The notes: generated by a model not told the origin, from the sequence alone. 64,000 nt of DNA from Bacillus safensis FO-36b (GCF_000691165.1 NZ_ASJD01000003.1:186001-250000); one strand, 5' to 3'; shown: positions 46,101 to 57,506, numbered from the stretch's first letter. A program made the numbers and translations.

Positions 46101-46160
46101 TAAAATAAGTTTTGTGGAGAGAAGTGGTGGATAGTGGAGAGTAAGGGTGAGAAAGTGGGG
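46101..46160 (+). promoter_or_regulatory. mraZ promoter and ten-base periodic MraZ operator repeats
   Basis: A -10-like TAAAAT (46101-46106) is followed by GTGG blocks at 46114, 46124 and 46134, a variant AGGG at 46144 and GTGGGG at 46155-46160: five blocks one helical turn apart. MraZ of E. coli and mycoplasmas binds tandem TGGG-type direct repeats with the same ten-base period in front of its own gene. Here the repeats lie between the predicted start of transcription and the ribosome binding site, which suits autorepression. Confidence 0.75.
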
Positions 46161-46171
46161 CTCTGATTATC

Positions 46172-46603
46172 ATGTTCATGGGTGAATACCAACATACGAT
46201 TGATACAAAAGGGCGCATGATCATCCCTGCTAAATTTAGAGACGGTCTCGGAGAACAGTTTGTGCTGACGAGAGGGCTTGATCAATGTTTATTTGGCTAC
46301 CCTATGAGTGAGTGGAAACTAATCGAAGAGAAACTCAAAGCACTGCCGCTAACGAAAAAAGATGCACGTGCGTTTACCCGGTTCTTCTTCTCTGGCGCAG
46401 TTGAATGCGATCTGGACAAGCAGGGGCGTATTAACATCGCATCAAACCTACTCCAATATGCAAAACTCGAAAAAGAATGTGTGGTCATCGGCGTTTCAAA
46501 TCGAATTGAGTTGTGGAGTAAGTCGATCTGGGAACAATATACAGAAGAGCAAGAAGATTCTTTTGCTGAAATTGCTGAAAACATGATTGGATTTGATATA
46601 TAA
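46172..46603 (+). CDS. mraZ: MraZ, transcriptional regulator of the division cluster
   Basis: 143 residues from ATG 46172 ([16 protein letters not shown]), with GTGGGG upstream at an 11-base spacing. Two SpoVT/AbrB-like domains, each with the DXXXR signature (DTKGR and DKQGR). It binds direct repeats in front of its own operon and in E. coli represses it. First gene of the dcw cluster, followed by rsmH after 66 bases. Confidence 0.95.
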   Translation: MFMGEYQHTIDTKGRMIIPAKFRDGLGEQFVLTRGLDQCLFGYPMSEWKLIEEKLKALPLTKKDARAFTRFFFSGAVECDLDKQGRINIASNLLQYAKLEKECVVIGVSNRIELWSKSIWEQYTEEQEDSFAEIAENMIGFDI

Positions 46604-46669
46604 TAATCCCTTGTGCAGCAAGCTTTCTACACATTCATTTCTATTTGAAAAAGGTGGGACCATAACATC

Positions 46670-47602
46670 ATGTTCCAACATGAGACAGTATTATTAAAAG
46701 AAACAGTTGACGGTTTAAACGTCAAAGAAGACGGTACATATGTAGACTGCACGCTAGGCGGAGCAGGTCATAGCTCATATTTACTATCTCAACTATCAGA
46801 AAAAGGTACATTGATTGGATTTGACCAAGACGATGCTGCACTGGATCATGCACGAGAGAAGCTCGCGGATTCTAAAGCGAACATTCTTTTCATAAAAAGC
46901 AACTTCCGATATTTAAAAGAACGTCTGAATGAACAAGGTATTACAAGCGTAGACGGTGTGATTTTTGACCTTGGGGTTTCATCTCCTCAGCTCGACACAC
47001 CAGAGAGAGGCTTTAGTTATCACCATGATGCACCTCTTGACATGCGAATGGATCAAACAGCCGCATTGTCGGCAAAACAAGTGGTGAATGAATGGCCATT
47101 TGAAGATCTAGTTCGGATTTTCTACAAATATGGGGAAGAAAAATTCAGCAAGCAAATCGCACGCAAAATTGAAGAAGCTAGAAAAAAAGGACCAATTGAA
47201 ACTACAGGTGAGCTTGTCGACATTATCAAAGAAGGAATTCCCGCACCTGCAAGACGAACTGGCGGACATCCAGCAAAAAGAGTGTTTCAAGCGATCCGAA
47301 TTGCCGTAAATGATGAATTGAAAGTTTTTGAAGAAGCACTAGAACAAGCAATAGAGTTACTCAATCCGAAGGGGAGAATTTCTGTCATTACATTCCATTC
47401 ACTTGAAGACCGGATTTGTAAAAGTACATTTAAAGAAATGTCTTCTCTTCCAGAACTTCCGCACGGACTACCAGTGATTCCAGAAGGACTTGAACCAAAG
47501 CTGAAGCTGATCACGAGAAAACCAATCGTTGCATCAGAACAAGAGCTGGAACATAACAACCGTGCCCGTTCAGCGAAGCTCCGAATTGCAGAAAAAAAGT
47601 AA
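46670..47602 (+). CDS. rsmH: 16S rRNA (cytosine(1402)-N4)-methyltransferase
   Basis: 310 residues from ATG 46670. SAM-dependent methyltransferase with [14 protein letters not shown] and [11 protein letters not shown], and the helical insertion domain. Older names mraW or yllC. Followed by ftsL with its own strong ribosome binding site. Confidence 0.96.
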   Translation: MFQHETVLLKETVDGLNVKEDGTYVDCTLGGAGHSSYLLSQLSEKGTLIGFDQDDAALDHAREKLADSKANILFIKSNFRYLKERLNEQGITSVDGVIFDLGVSSPQLDTPERGFSYHHDAPLDMRMDQTAALSAKQVVNEWPFEDLVRIFYKYGEEKFSKQIARKIEEARKKGPIETTGELVDIIKEGIPAPARRTGGHPAKRVFQAIRIAVNDELKVFEEALEQAIELLNPKGRISVITFHSLEDRICKSTFKEMSSLPELPHGLPVIPEGLEPKLKLITRKPIVASEQELEHNNRARSAKLRIAEKK

Positions 47603-47639
47603 AACGACACCATAGATGATGATAAAAAGGAGGTTTCTT

Positions 47640-47987
47640 ATGAGTAATTTGGCTTACCAAAGAGAAGTAAAACAATATCAAACAGAGCAGCAAGGCCAAT
47701 CGGTTGTTATTAAAAGAAGAGGTTCTATCACACTTGGTGAAAAAATCTTACTTGTCATGTTTGTCATGGCTCTTATGTGCAGCTCCATTCTCATCATTTC
47801 TAAAGCCTTTGCTGTCTATCACGCTAATATTGAAGTCCAGAAATTAGAACAGCAAGTATCTTTAGAATCGAAGAAGATCACTGAGCTTCAAAAAGAAAAA
47901 GACTTGCTGAGTGAACCGGAGAGAGTCATTGATACTGCGAAAAAAGCAGGCTTAAGCATTTCGAAAGATGTTAAGAAGGTCGATTAA
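47640..47987 (+). CDS. ftsL: Cell division protein FtsL
   Basis: 115 residues from ATG 47640, behind AAGGAGG; the open frame upstream (47616) runs through that site. Bitopic protein: basic cytoplasmic tail, one membrane helix (about 36-55) and an extracellular leucine-zipper coiled coil ([19 protein letters not shown]). It bridges DivIC, DivIB and PBP2B in the divisome and is unstable in B. subtilis. One base separates it from pbpB. Confidence 0.93.
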   Translation: MSNLAYQREVKQYQTEQQGQSVVIKRRGSITLGEKILLVMFVMALMCSSILIISKAFAVYHANIEVQKLEQQVSLESKKITELQKEKDLLSEPERVIDTAKKAGLSISKDVKKVD

Positions 47988-47988
47988 G

Positions 47989-50145
47989 ATGGCGATGCCT
48001 AAAAAGAATAAAATGATGAACAGAGGCGCGGCAATTGCGAGTATTTGCTTCGCCCTGTTTTTCTTTATCATCCTTGCACGTTTTATCTATATTCAGATTA
48101 CAGGAACGGTCGATGGCCAAGTGTTAGCCGCAAAGGCAAATGAACAATATCAATCGAAGAAAACACTTGAAGCCAAAAGAGGGTCTATTTTAGACCGAAA
48201 TGGAAATGTGATTGCAGAGGATACGTCTGTTTATAAGCTCATTGCGGTCATGAGCAAGAAAATGACAGTCGACCCAAAGCACCCGATGCATGTCGTCGAC
48301 AAAGAAAAGACAGCAAAAGAGCTGTCAAAAGTCATTGATATGAGTGAAAGCGAAATTTTAAAGCGTCTGAATACTAAAGGTGCGTTCCAAGTGGAGTTTG
48401 GTAAAGCTGGGAAAGACATCAGTTTTTCAACAAAGGAAAAAATTGAAAAGCTAAAGCTTCCAGGGATCGCATTTGAAAAAGACACGAAGCGATATTATCC
48501 AAACGGCATGTTTGCGTCGAATCTGATCGGTTATGCAAGATTAGATGAGGCAACGAAGGACATGTCAGGCGCGATGGGACTTGAGAAGGCGCTGAACAAA
48601 TTTTTAAAAGAAAAAGACGGCTATGTGACATATAACAGTGACAGAAGCGGATGGGCTCTTCCAAATAGTAAAGAAGACATTGTCGCTCCGAAGGATGGGA
48701 AAAATGTCACGCTGACCATCGATCAAAAAATCCAGGCGTTCCTTGAAGAAAGTATGACGCAGGTTGCCAAAAAATATAAACCGAAGAAAATCATTGCCAC
48801 AGTCGTTGACCCAAAAACGGGAAAGGTGCTCGCGATGGGACAGCGGCCAAGCTTTAATTTAAATGAATTAGACATTACGAATTATAACAATGATGTCATT
48901 TCATATGCGTTTGAACCAGGTTCAACGATGAAAATCTTCACACTTGCTGCAGCAATCCAAGAAGGGGTCTACCAAGGCAATGATAAATATCAATCTGGTA
49001 CTTATAAAGTAGGAGGAGGCCTTGTAAGAGACCACAACAATGGAAATGGCTGGGGAAAAATTGACTTTCATGAAGGTGTTCTCCGTTCGTCTAACGTAGC
49101 TTTTGCAAAGCTGGCAAAAGAAAAACTAGGCTTCACGCGCTACGAACAATATTTGCAGAAGTTCCATTTCTATGACAAAACAGGTATTGACTTGCCGAAC
49201 GAAGCGTCTAGTAAAATCAATTACAGATACGAATATGACAAAGCATCGACGGCTTACGGTCAAGCGTCTGCCATTACACCGATTCAACAAATAGAAGCAG
49301 CGACAGCGATAGCAAACGGCGGAACGATGATGAAGCCATATGTCATTGATCATATTACAGACCCGAACACAAACAAAACAATTTTACAGCACGAACCAAC
49401 AGTAGCTGGAAAGCCAATTTCCTCTGATACAGCAAAGCAAGTCCGTGACATTTTAGGTGAGGTGGTTTCCTCGAAGATTGGAACAGGCCAGCCTTACCAA
49501 ATCAAAGGATTTGACGTTGCTGGGAAAACAGGAACAGGACAAATTGGCGGTGCCGGCGGTTATCTCAAAGGAAGAAACGATTACGTCTTTTCATTTATGG
49601 GAATGGCGCCAAAAGATGATCCGAAGCTGCTCGTTTATGTAGCTGTACAGCAGCCGCAGCTGTCTGACACAGAAACTGGCTCTGCCCCAGTTGCACAAAT
49701 TTTTAACCCAGTGATGAAAAATAGTCTGCTATATTTAAATATTGCACCAACAAAAACAGACGATAAAAAATCAGGCGAACAAAAAGTGAAGCAAGAAACA
49801 ATGCCTTCATTCTTAGATTTAGAAGTGAAGCAGGCGGAAACAGAAGCCAAAAACAAAAACTTAACGCCTGTTGTCATCGGCGACGGCCTCTCCATTAAAC
49901 GACAGTGGCCAAGTGCAGGCTCTGAATTCTCTGAAAGCCAGAAAGTTTTCTTGAAAACAGCAGGAAAAACGATAAAAATGCCTGATATGACAGGCTGGTC
50001 GAGACGGGAAGTCCTTCAATATGCATCCATTTCCGGTGTGCATATCGAAACAAAGGGACAAGGATATGCTGTCAAACAAAGTGTGAAAAGAGGATCGGAG
50101 ATTTCAGATGAAGTCGTCACTGTGACATTTAAAAGTCCGAATTAA
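47989..50145 (+). CDS. pbpB: Division transpeptidase PBP2B
   Basis: 718 residues from ATG 47989, one base after the ftsL stop, with AAGAAGG in the ftsL tail as ribosome binding site; frames starting earlier lie inside ftsL. Class B penicillin-binding protein: short cytoplasmic tail, one membrane helix, dimerisation domain (RGSILDRNG), transpeptidase domain with active Ser in EPGSTMK, RSSN and KTG (AGKTGTGQ), and two C-terminal PASTA domains. Septal partner of FtsW. A terminator separates it from spoVD. Confidence 0.96.
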   Translation: MAMPKKNKMMNRGAAIASICFALFFFIILARFIYIQITGTVDGQVLAAKANEQYQSKKTLEAKRGSILDRNGNVIAEDTSVYKLIAVMSKKMTVDPKHPMHVVDKEKTAKELSKVIDMSESEILKRLNTKGAFQVEFGKAGKDISFSTKEKIEKLKLPGIAFEKDTKRYYPNGMFASNLIGYARLDEATKDMSGAMGLEKALNKFLKEKDGYVTYNSDRSGWALPNSKEDIVAPKDGKNVTLTIDQKIQAFLEESMTQVAKKYKPKKIIATVVDPKTGKVLAMGQRPSFNLNELDITNYNNDVISYAFEPGSTMKIFTLAAAIQEGVYQGNDKYQSGTYKVGGGLVRDHNNGNGWGKIDFHEGVLRSSNVAFAKLAKEKLGFTRYEQYLQKFHFYDKTGIDLPNEASSKINYRYEYDKASTAYGQASAITPIQQIEAATAIANGGTMMKPYVIDHITDPNTNKTILQHEPTVAGKPISSDTAKQVRDILGEVVSSKIGTGQPYQIKGFDVAGKTGTGQIGGAGGYLKGRNDYVFSFMGMAPKDDPKLLVYVAVQQPQLSDTETGSAPVAQIFNPVMKNSLLYLNIAPTKTDDKKSGEQKVKQETMPSFLDLEVKQAETEAKNKNLTPVVIGDGLSIKRQWPSAGSEFSESQKVFLKTAGKTIKMPDMTGWSRREVLQYASISGVHIETKGQGYAVKQSVKRGSEISDEVVTVTFKSPN

Positions 50146-50151
50146 CTGCAA

Positions 50152-50182
50152 AACCTAGCAAACCACTTGCTAGGTTTTTTCT
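50152..50182 (+). terminator. pbpB terminator
   Basis: AACCTAGCAA (50152-50161) pairs perfectly with TTGCTAGGTT (50167-50176), then TTTTCTTTT. It ends the mraZ-rsmH-ftsL-pbpB unit. Confidence 0.9.
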
Positions 50183-50207
50183 TTTGCCGAGCGGGATAGA
50201 CGAGACG

Positions 50208-50236
50208 TTCTACATAAGGACGGGCCTGCATATGAT
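50208..50236 (+). promoter_or_regulatory. Candidate sigma-E promoter of spoVD
   Basis: CATATGAT (50229-50236) with a diffuse -35 (TTCTACA, 50208-50214). The same eight bases, in the shared ten-mer GCATATGATG, appear before gerR, another sigma-E gene, at a similar distance from the start codon. B. subtilis spoVD is sigma-E dependent. Confidence 0.38.
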
Positions 50237-50273
50237 GGAAACAAGCCATATGTATGTAAGGAGTGAACCAGGC

Positions 50274-52193
50274 GTGCGAGTATCAAGTGTAACAGTGAGA
50301 AAACGATTGCTTTTCGTGCTGCTGTTTGGGGTGATCATTTTTTTCATCATAGATACTAGATTAGGATATGTACAGTTTATTATGGGCGAGAAGCTCACAA
50401 GCTTAGCAAAAGATTCATGGAGCCGGAACCTCCCGTTCGAACCAGAAAGGGGAGATATTTTGGACCGAAATGGGGTAGAGCTTGCGACGAACAAAAGTGC
50501 CCCATCTATATTGGTCGTCCCGCGGCAAATTAAAGATCCGGCAGAAACAAGCAAAAAACTGGCGGCAGTACTGAATATGTCTGAAGAGAAAGCGTACAAG
50601 CACGTCACAAAGAAAACATCCATCGAACGAATTTCTCCAGAAGGGAGAAAAGTATCTCATGAAAAAGCAAAAGAAGTCAGAGAGCTTGATTTAGATGGTG
50701 TTTATGTTGCAGAAGACAGCATCAGACACTATCCGTTTGGCAGTTTTCTTTCTCATGTGCTGGGCTTCGCTGGAATTGATAATCAAGGGTTACTTGGACT
50801 GGAAGCCTATTATGATGATGACCTAAAAGGTGAAAAAGGCTCTGTGAAGTTCTATTCCGATGCAAAAGGGCAGAAAATGCCAGATGAAGCAGATGATTAT
50901 ACACCGCCTAAAGATGGTCTTGATATGAAGTTAACTGTCGATGCGAAGGTGCAAACCATTATAGAACGGGAATTAGACAATGCGCAGGCAAAATATAACC
51001 CAGATGGGATGATTGCAATTGCGATGAACCCGAAGAACGGTGAAGTGCTTGGGATGTCGAGCAGACCGGATTTTGATCCAGCGGATTATCAATCAGTTGA
51101 CTCGAAAGTGTTTAACCGAAATCTACCGGTGTGGAGCACATATGAGCCAGGTTCGACGTTTAAAATTATTACGCTTGCAGCAGCACTAGAAGAGAAAAAA
51201 GTCAATTTAAAACGTGATCATTTTTTTGACAGCGGTTCTGTGACAGTTGATGGTGCAAGACTTAGGTGCTGGAAAAAAGGCGGCCACGGATCACAGTCAT
51301 TTTTAGAAGTGGTTCAAAACTCCTGTAACCCCGGTTTTGTTGAACTAGGCGACCGTCTAGGAAAGGATAAATTATTTTCCTATATTAAAAATTTCGGGTT
51401 TGGCCAAAAAACAGGAATCGATCTTCAAGGGGAAGGACGAGGTATTTTGTTCCCGCTGGACCGGGTTGGTCCTGTAGAGCAGGCGACAACTGCCTTTGGT
51501 CAAGGTGTATCTGTTACGCCGATACAGCAAGTAGCTGCCGTAGCAGCTGCGGTAAATGGCGGAACACTTTACACGCCGTACATTGCAAAAGAATGGATAG
51601 ATCCAATCACAAAAGAGGTAGTGAAAAAGCAATCACCGATTGCCAAAAAGAAAGTGATTTCAGCAGAAACATCCAAAGAAATCAGATATGCGCTTGAAAG
51701 TGTAGTCGCTCAAGGAACTGGCCGAAATGCATTTGTTGAAGGATATCGAGTTGGCGGAAAAACAGGGACAGCACAGAAAGTAAAAGACGGCAAGTACATG
51801 GAAAATAACCACATTGTGTCGTTTATCGGGTTTGCGCCTGCTGATGATCCAAGTATCGTTGTATATGTGGCTGTAGATAACCCGAAAGGCACTATTCAAT
51901 TTGGCGGGACAGTTGCTGCACCAATTGTGGGTCATATTATGCGGGACAGCCTGCCTGAGATGGGTGTGAAAAAAAGAAAAGGACAAATTGAAAAGAAGTA
52001 CCAGTGGCTGGACACAAAAACCATTGAAGTACCGAATCTTGTAGGGGGATCTGTTTCAGACCTTGAATCCTTACTGATTAACCTTAAGATCGATGCTTCT
52101 GGAACGGGCAGTAAAGTGGTGAAGCAATCACCTGCTGCCGGGACAAAGGTCAAGGAAGGCTCCACCATCAGATTATACTTAAACGATGAATAA
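50274..52193 (+). CDS. spoVD: Sporulation-specific penicillin-binding protein SpoVD
   Basis: 639 residues from GTG 50274, behind AAGGAG; the upstream frame from 50184 has no homologue. Mother-cell class B PBP for spore cortex synthesis, partner of SpoVE. Membrane helix near residue 10-30, dimerisation domain, transpeptidase domain with EPGSTFK, NSCN and KTGTAQ, one PASTA domain at the C-terminus (one fewer than PBP2B). A paralogue of pbpB placed directly after it. Confidence 0.95.
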   Translation: MRVSSVTVRKRLLFVLLFGVIIFFIIDTRLGYVQFIMGEKLTSLAKDSWSRNLPFEPERGDILDRNGVELATNKSAPSILVVPRQIKDPAETSKKLAAVLNMSEEKAYKHVTKKTSIERISPEGRKVSHEKAKEVRELDLDGVYVAEDSIRHYPFGSFLSHVLGFAGIDNQGLLGLEAYYDDDLKGEKGSVKFYSDAKGQKMPDEADDYTPPKDGLDMKLTVDAKVQTIIERELDNAQAKYNPDGMIAIAMNPKNGEVLGMSSRPDFDPADYQSVDSKVFNRNLPVWSTYEPGSTFKIITLAAALEEKKVNLKRDHFFDSGSVTVDGARLRCWKKGGHGSQSFLEVVQNSCNPGFVELGDRLGKDKLFSYIKNFGFGQKTGIDLQGEGRGILFPLDRVGPVEQATTAFGQGVSVTPIQQVAAVAAAVNGGTLYTPYIAKEWIDPITKEVVKKQSPIAKKKVISAETSKEIRYALESVVAQGTGRNAFVEGYRVGGKTGTAQKVKDGKYMENNHIVSFIGFAPADDPSIVVYVAVDNPKGTIQFGGTVAAPIVGHIMRDSLPEMGVKKRKGQIEKKYQWLDTKTIEVPNLVGGSVSDLESLLINLKIDASGTGSKVVKQSPAAGTKVKEGSTIRLYLNDE

Positions 52194-52205
52194 TAAAGAA
52201 TGAAC

Positions 52206-52241
52206 AGAGGGTAGCCGCACTCATTCGGCTGCCTCTTTTTG
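52206..52241 (+). terminator. spoVD terminator
   Basis: AGAGGGTAGCCG pairs with CGGCTGCCTCT (52226-52236, one bulge), followed by TTTTTG. Confidence 0.82.
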
Positions 52242-52404
52242 TTGAAAGAGAAGGTCTGTTTGAAAAAAAGAGCCTAAAGTGTGTTTTTTCCAAGAGAAAC
52301 TTAAGGAATACGCTGGATGTATCCTTTTTTTTACGATAAAATATAGACTGTGTGTTTTTTTCACAAGACATGCACGTGAACGAATTTGAGAGGTTTGATA
52401 TGAA

Positions 52405-53880
52405 ATGAAATTACAAGAACTCCTTACATACTTTAAAAGTGAAAATGACGAATTAATAAACGAAAATCCTGATATCACTTCCATTGAAATGGATTCAAGA
52501 GAGGTGAAAAAAGGAAGCCTTTTTGTCTGTATAAAAGGCTATACAGTAGATGGACACGATTATGCTGAAAAAGCGGTGAAAAGCGGGGCTGCAGCGATTG
52601 TAGCAGAACACCCTCTTAACATATCAGATGTACCAGTCATTATTGTAAAACACTCTCAAAGAGCTCTTGCAAGAATAGCTGATGCGTTTTACGAGCAGCC
52701 AACTCATAAGCTGAATCTCATCGGGATCACAGGAACAAACGGAAAAACTTCGACAACACACATGATTGAACAAATGATGAGAAAAGCTGAAAAGAAAACA
52801 GGCTTAATCGGTACAATGTATATGAAGGTGAATGATGACATTCTCGATGTGAAAAACACTACACCTGAAAGTGTCACACTTCAGAAAACCTTTAAACAGA
52901 TGCTTGACCAAGATGTAGACACAGCCATTATGGAAGTTTCATCACATGCACTGCATCTTGGCAGGGTACATGGATGTGATTATGATATTGCCGTTTTCAC
53001 AAACCTTTCGCAGGACCATCTTGATTACCACAACACAATGGAAGAATATAAACATGCGAAAAGCTTGCTATTTTCACAGCTTGGCAGTGCCTTTCATCAC
53101 GATAAGCCAAAGCATGCGATTTTAAATGCAGATGATGACGCTTCGAGTTATTATGAAAAAGTTACAGCTGCTGAAGTCATGACATATGGCTTAGAGCAAA
53201 AAGCAGATGTGATGGCAAAGAATATTCAAATCAAACCGAAGGGAACTCAATTTGATTTGATCACTCCAATTGGCACAAAAAATGTGACAGTTGCCCTCAT
53301 CGGTAAGTTTAATGTGTACAACATCCTAGCAGCTGTATCAGTAGGGATCGTATCTGGCTTAACATTTGAAACGATTGTAAGTGCTATTGAAGAGCTGGAG
53401 GGAGTCAAAGGCCGATTTGAACTTGTGAACTGTGATCAAGATTTTCCTGTTATTGTCGATTACGCCCATACACCTGACAGCTTAGAAAATGTCCTGACAA
53501 CGTGTAGAGAATTAACAGAGGGCAAAATTTTCTGTGTGATAGGCTGCGGCGGTGACCGTGATAAAACAAAGCGTCCTCAAATGGCCCAAATCGCTGTGAA
53601 GTATGCAGATGAACCTGTATTTACATCAGACAATCCAAGAAGCGAAGATCCTTCAGCTATTTTAAAGGATATGGAAAATGGGGTGCCAGACGCATATTAT
53701 CATAGTTTTGTGAATCGCAAACAAGCCATCTTTTTTGCAATTGCCAATGCGAAAAAAGGCGATACAGTCTTAATAGCGGGTAAAGGTCATGAGACATATC
53801 AAATCGTCGGCGATCAAGTTTACGATTTTGATGATGCAAAGGTTGCTATGGACGCTATTTTAGATCTAAACAAATCTTAA
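52405..53880 (+). CDS. murE: UDP-MurNAc-L-Ala-D-Glu:meso-diaminopimelate ligase
   Basis: 491 residues from ATG 52405. Adds meso-diaminopimelate to the peptidoglycan precursor stem peptide. Mur ligase with ATP loop [11 protein letters not shown] and the diaminopimelate-specific motif DNPR (SDNPRSEDP), which excludes lysine as substrate and tells that the wall is DAP type. The long gap upstream (52237-52404) probably holds its own promoter, but I see no clear consensus. Confidence 0.96.
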   Translation: MKLQELLTYFKSENDELINENPDITSIEMDSREVKKGSLFVCIKGYTVDGHDYAEKAVKSGAAAIVAEHPLNISDVPVIIVKHSQRALARIADAFYEQPTHKLNLIGITGTNGKTSTTHMIEQMMRKAEKKTGLIGTMYMKVNDDILDVKNTTPESVTLQKTFKQMLDQDVDTAIMEVSSHALHLGRVHGCDYDIAVFTNLSQDHLDYHNTMEEYKHAKSLLFSQLGSAFHHDKPKHAILNADDDASSYYEKVTAAEVMTYGLEQKADVMAKNIQIKPKGTQFDLITPIGTKNVTVALIGKFNVYNILAAVSVGIVSGLTFETIVSAIEELEGVKGRFELVNCDQDFPVIVDYAHTPDSLENVLTTCRELTEGKIFCVIGCGGDRDKTKRPQMAQIAVKYADEPVFTSDNPRSEDPSAILKDMENGVPDAYYHSFVNRKQAIFFAIANAKKGDTVLIAGKGHETYQIVGDQVYDFDDAKVAMDAILDLNKS

Positions 53881-53903
53881 AATGATGAAAAGAGTGTAAT
53901 GAA

Positions 53904-54023
53904 ATGAAGCATTTTGTACAAAAACAACATACGAAGAACGTGAATGAATACCTTAATAATGAATGTAATTTTCTGATGGAAAACGGCTTTGGAAATTCGG
54001 AAGGAGTAAAGAACGATGCTTGA
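53904..54023 (+). CDS. Possible small ORF overlapping the mraY start
   Basis: 39 codons from ATG 53904 to TGA 54021-54023, which overlaps the mraY ATG by eight bases. The peptide starts [18 protein letters not shown] and is hydrophilic with no signal, membrane segment or cysteine pair. A weak ribosome binding site (AAGAGTG) lies upstream. If translated it would couple to mraY. I know of no homologue, so it may be only leader sequence. Confidence 0.3.
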   Translation: MKHFVQKQHTKNVNEYLNNECNFLMENGFGNSEGVKNDA

Positions 54024-54990
54024 ACAGGTGATATTGTTTACAATCATAATGGGATTTTTAATCAGTGTTCTTTTATCCCCGATTTTTATTCCGTTTTTAA
54101 GAAGGCTTAAATTTGGTCAAAGTATTAGAGAAGAAGGACCACAGTCTCACCAAAAGAAATCAGGTACTCCGACAATGGGCGGAATTATGATTATCTTTTC
54201 TATTACAATTACAACGATTGTGATGATCAACAAATTTTCTGAGATTAGTCCAGAAATGTTTTTATTGTTATTTGTCACGCTTGGCTACGGTCTATTAGGA
54301 TTTTTAGATGATTATATTAAAGTAGCGATGAAACGAAACCTAGGTTTAACATCGAAACAGAAATTAATCGGTCAAATTGTGATCGCAGTGATTTTTTATG
54401 CAGTCTTCCATTATTATCAGTTTGCAACGACGATTCGCATTCCAGGAACAGATGTCAGCTTTGATTTAGGATGGGCTTACTTTATCCTTGTCGTTTTCAT
54501 GCTTGTCGGAGGTTCTAATGCCGTGAACTTAACGGATGGACTGGATGGTCTATTATCTGGAACTGCTGCAATTGCCTTCGGAGCCTTTGCTATACTGGCT
54601 TGGAATCAATCACAGTACGATGTAGCGATCTTTTCAGTAGCTGTTGCTGGAGCCGTTCTAGGGTTTCTTGTGTTTAACGCGCATCCTGCAAAAGTATTTA
54701 TGGGTGATACAGGGTCGCTTGCTTTAGGCGGAGCGATTGTAGCGATTGCCATTTTAACAAAGCTTGAAATTTTGCTTGTCATTATTGGAGGAGTATTTGT
54801 TGTCGAAACGTTATCTGTTATTCTTCAAGTGATCTCCTTTAAAACAACTGGAAAAAGAATCTTTAAGATGAGTCCGCTTCACCACCACTATGAGTTAGTT
54901 GGCTGGTCTGAGTGGAGAGTAGTTGTCACCTTCTGGACAGCTGGTTTATTACTTGCTGTTTTAGGAATTTACATCGAGGTGTGGTTATAA
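54016..54990 (+). CDS. mraY: Phospho-N-acetylmuramoyl-pentapeptide transferase
   Basis: 324 residues from ATG 54016 behind AAGGAG. Makes lipid I at the membrane. About ten membrane helices; signatures [15 protein letters not shown], and the HHHYEL motif near the end. Confidence 0.97.
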   Translation: MLEQVILFTIIMGFLISVLLSPIFIPFLRRLKFGQSIREEGPQSHQKKSGTPTMGGIMIIFSITITTIVMINKFSEISPEMFLLLFVTLGYGLLGFLDDYIKVAMKRNLGLTSKQKLIGQIVIAVIFYAVFHYYQFATTIRIPGTDVSFDLGWAYFILVVFMLVGGSNAVNLTDGLDGLLSGTAAIAFGAFAILAWNQSQYDVAIFSVAVAGAVLGFLVFNAHPAKVFMGDTGSLALGGAIVAIAILTKLEILLVIIGGVFVVETLSVILQVISFKTTGKRIFKMSPLHHHYELVGWSEWRVVVTFWTAGLLLAVLGIYIEVWL

Positions 54991-56346
54991 TTGAATAAGA
55001 TGCAAATGTTAAAAAACGAAAATGTACTAGTATTAGGTCTTGCAAAAAGCGGATATGCGGCAGCTTCAATTCTTCATGAGCATGGAGTAAATGTCATAGT
55101 AAATGACCAAAAGCCGTTTGAAGAAAATGAACCTGCTCAGCTTCTTTCTGAAAAGGGGATTGATGTCATTTGCGGCAGCCATCCTCTTCGTATGTTCGAT
55201 GATAAAGAAATTACGATTTTAATTAAAAATCCAGGAATTCCATATGAAAATGTGATGGTTCAAGAGGCGCTTCGCCGCCAAATTCCAGTTTGGACGGAAA
55301 TAGAATTAGCTTATCATTTAACCTCAGCTCCTTTTATTGGGATTACTGGATCAAATGGAAAAACCACTACCACGACTTTGATTTATGAAATGTTGAAACA
55401 AGACCGTCAAAAAACTTTAGTGGCAGGTAATATTGGCACAGTTGCCAGCGAAGTCGCTGCAAAGGCAGCTGGTGATGAGTGGATCGTAACTGAACTCTCT
55501 TCTTTTCAGTTAATGGGAACAGTTGAATTCAGACCTAAAATCAGCTTAATATTAAATATTTTTGATGCACATTTAGACTATCACCACACTCGTGATGAAT
55601 ATGAAAAAGCAAAGCAGAAAGTTTACGCACATCAACTGGATGATGACATAGCAGTCATTAACCTCGATGATCCATCAGTCGTAAAACTGGCTGAAGCTTC
55701 AAAAGCAAAAAAAGTGTTTTTCTCCGTGAAAGAGCAAGTAGAACATGGTGCGTATATTAAAAATGGTGCGATCTACTACATGAATGAACATATCATCGAT
55801 TTAAAGGATGTTGTTCTTCCTGGTGAGCATAACCAAGAAAATATTTTGGCAGCTATTTGTGTCGTGAAAAATGCAGGCTGTTCAAATGAAGCAATCGCAC
55901 ACGTTCTCACGACATTTAGTGGAGTGAAGCACCGTCTGCAGTTTGTAGATACAATTCAAAGCAGAAAATTCTATAACGATAGTAAAGCCACCAATATACT
56001 GGCAACAAGTAAAGCATTGTCAGCTTTTGAGCAGCCGACTATTTTATTAGCCGGCGGACTTGACCGGGGCAATGAATTTGATGAATTGAAACCTTTTATG
56101 AAAAATGTAAAAGGAATTATTACATTTGGTGAGACGGCACCTAAGTTTGTGAAGCTTGGTGAAGAACTGGGAATACATCACGTAAAACATGTCGATAATG
56201 TTGAACAAGCAGTACCTGCGGCGTTTAACATTTCTGAAGAAGAAGACGTGATTTTATTATCCCCGGCTTGTGCAAGCTGGGATCAGCATAAAACATTTGA
56301 AGAACGTGGAGACATGTTTGTAAACGCCGTGCATATGCTTAAATAA
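54991..56346 (+). CDS. murD: UDP-MurNAc-L-alanine:D-glutamate ligase
   Basis: 451 residues from TTG 54991, directly after the mraY stop, with GAGGTG nine bases upstream in the mraY tail. Adds D-glutamate to the precursor. Rossmann N-terminus ([14 protein letters not shown]), ATP loop GSNGKTTTT, and the C-terminal [10 protein letters not shown] motif. Length equals the B. subtilis protein. Confidence 0.96.
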   Translation: MNKMQMLKNENVLVLGLAKSGYAAASILHEHGVNVIVNDQKPFEENEPAQLLSEKGIDVICGSHPLRMFDDKEITILIKNPGIPYENVMVQEALRRQIPVWTEIELAYHLTSAPFIGITGSNGKTTTTTLIYEMLKQDRQKTLVAGNIGTVASEVAAKAAGDEWIVTELSSFQLMGTVEFRPKISLILNIFDAHLDYHHTRDEYEKAKQKVYAHQLDDDIAVINLDDPSVVKLAEASKAKKVFFSVKEQVEHGAYIKNGAIYYMNEHIIDLKDVVLPGEHNQENILAAICVVKNAGCSNEAIAHVLTTFSGVKHRLQFVDTIQSRKFYNDSKATNILATSKALSAFEQPTILLAGGLDRGNEFDELKPFMKNVKGIITFGETAPKFVKLGEELGIHHVKHVDNVEQAVPAAFNISEEEDVILLSPACASWDQHKTFEERGDMFVNAVHMLK

Positions 56347-56405
56347 GGGCTTGTCTCTCGTATGACTGACAGCCCAAATGAAATTATGCTTGGGGTGTCG
56401 GTCTC

Positions 56406-57506
56406 TTGACGAATAAGAAAACTTCTCCGGACTTTTTGCTTGTTGTCATTACGTTACTTTTATTGACGATTGGTTTAATTATGGTGTACAGCGCTAGTGC
56501 TGTGTGGGCATCGTATAAATTTGATGATTCGTTTTATTTTGCAAAAAGACAGCTTTTGTTTGCCGGAATCGGAGTTATCGCGATGTTTTTCATTATGCGA
56601 GTCGATTATTGGACGTGGCGGACTTGGTCAAAGATATTGATTGCTGTTTGTTTTCTCCTTTTGCTGCTTGTACTTATTCCTGGTATCGGTATGGAGAGAA
56701 ATGGATCAAGAAGCTGGATCGGTGTCGGTGCGTTTAGTATTCAGCCCTCTGAATTTATGAAGCTTGCGATGATTGCGTTTCTTGCAAAATTCTTATCTGA
56801 AAAACAAAAAAATATCACATCCTTTCGTAAAGGTTTCGCACCAGCATTAGGCATTGTGTTTTCTGCATTTGCCATCATCATGCTGCAGCCAGATTTGGGA
56901 ACAGGGACGGTAATGGTTGGAACCTGTATTATTATGATATTTGTTTCAGGTGCGAGAATTGCTCACTTTATATTTCTCGGTCTTTTAGGGCTCAGCGGAT
57001 TTGCTGCACTAGTCTTATCAGCGCCCTACCGCATAAAACGAATTACATCGTACTTAAATCCTTGGGAAGATCCACTAGGCAGTGGGTTTCAAATTATTCA
57101 ATCCTTATACGCTGTTGGTCCAGGCGGTTTGTTCGGGATGGGTCTCGGTCAAAGTAGACAAAAATTCTTTTATTTACCTGAGCCTCAAACAGACTTCATC
57201 TTTGCAATATTGTCTGAAGAACTTGGCTTTATAGGAGGATCACTCATTTTGCTGCTCTTTAGTGTTCTATTATGGAGAGGCATACGAATAGCACTTGGAG
57301 CTCCAGACTTATATGGAAGTTTCCTAGCAGTTGGCATTATTTCAATGGTTGCCATTCAAGTGATGATTAATATCGCAGTTGTTACTGGACTTATCCCTGT
57401 GACAGGTATCACGCTCCCATTCCTAAGTTATGGCGGCTCATCACTGACATTAATGCTGATGGCCATTGGCGTACTCTTGAATGTAAGCAGGTACGCTAGA
57501 TATTAA
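56406..57506 (+). CDS. spoVE: Sporulation SEDS glycosyltransferase SpoVE
   Basis: 366 residues from TTG 56406. FtsW/RodA-family lipid II polymerase for spore cortex, partner of SpoVD. Ten membrane helices; signatures IMVYSASAVWA, SWIGVGAFSIQPSEF, PEPQTDFIFA and PVTGITLPFLSYGGSS. Paralogue of ftsW at 16999, which is the vegetative copy. Confidence 0.95.
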   Translation: MTNKKTSPDFLLVVITLLLLTIGLIMVYSASAVWASYKFDDSFYFAKRQLLFAGIGVIAMFFIMRVDYWTWRTWSKILIAVCFLLLLLVLIPGIGMERNGSRSWIGVGAFSIQPSEFMKLAMIAFLAKFLSEKQKNITSFRKGFAPALGIVFSAFAIIMLQPDLGTGTVMVGTCIIMIFVSGARIAHFIFLGLLGLSGFAALVLSAPYRIKRITSYLNPWEDPLGSGFQIIQSLYAVGPGGLFGMGLGQSRQKFFYLPEPQTDFIFAILSEELGFIGGSLILLLFSVLLWRGIRIALGAPDLYGSFLAVGIISMVAIQVMINIAVVTGLIPVTGITLPFLSYGGSSLTLMLMAIGVLLNVSRYARY

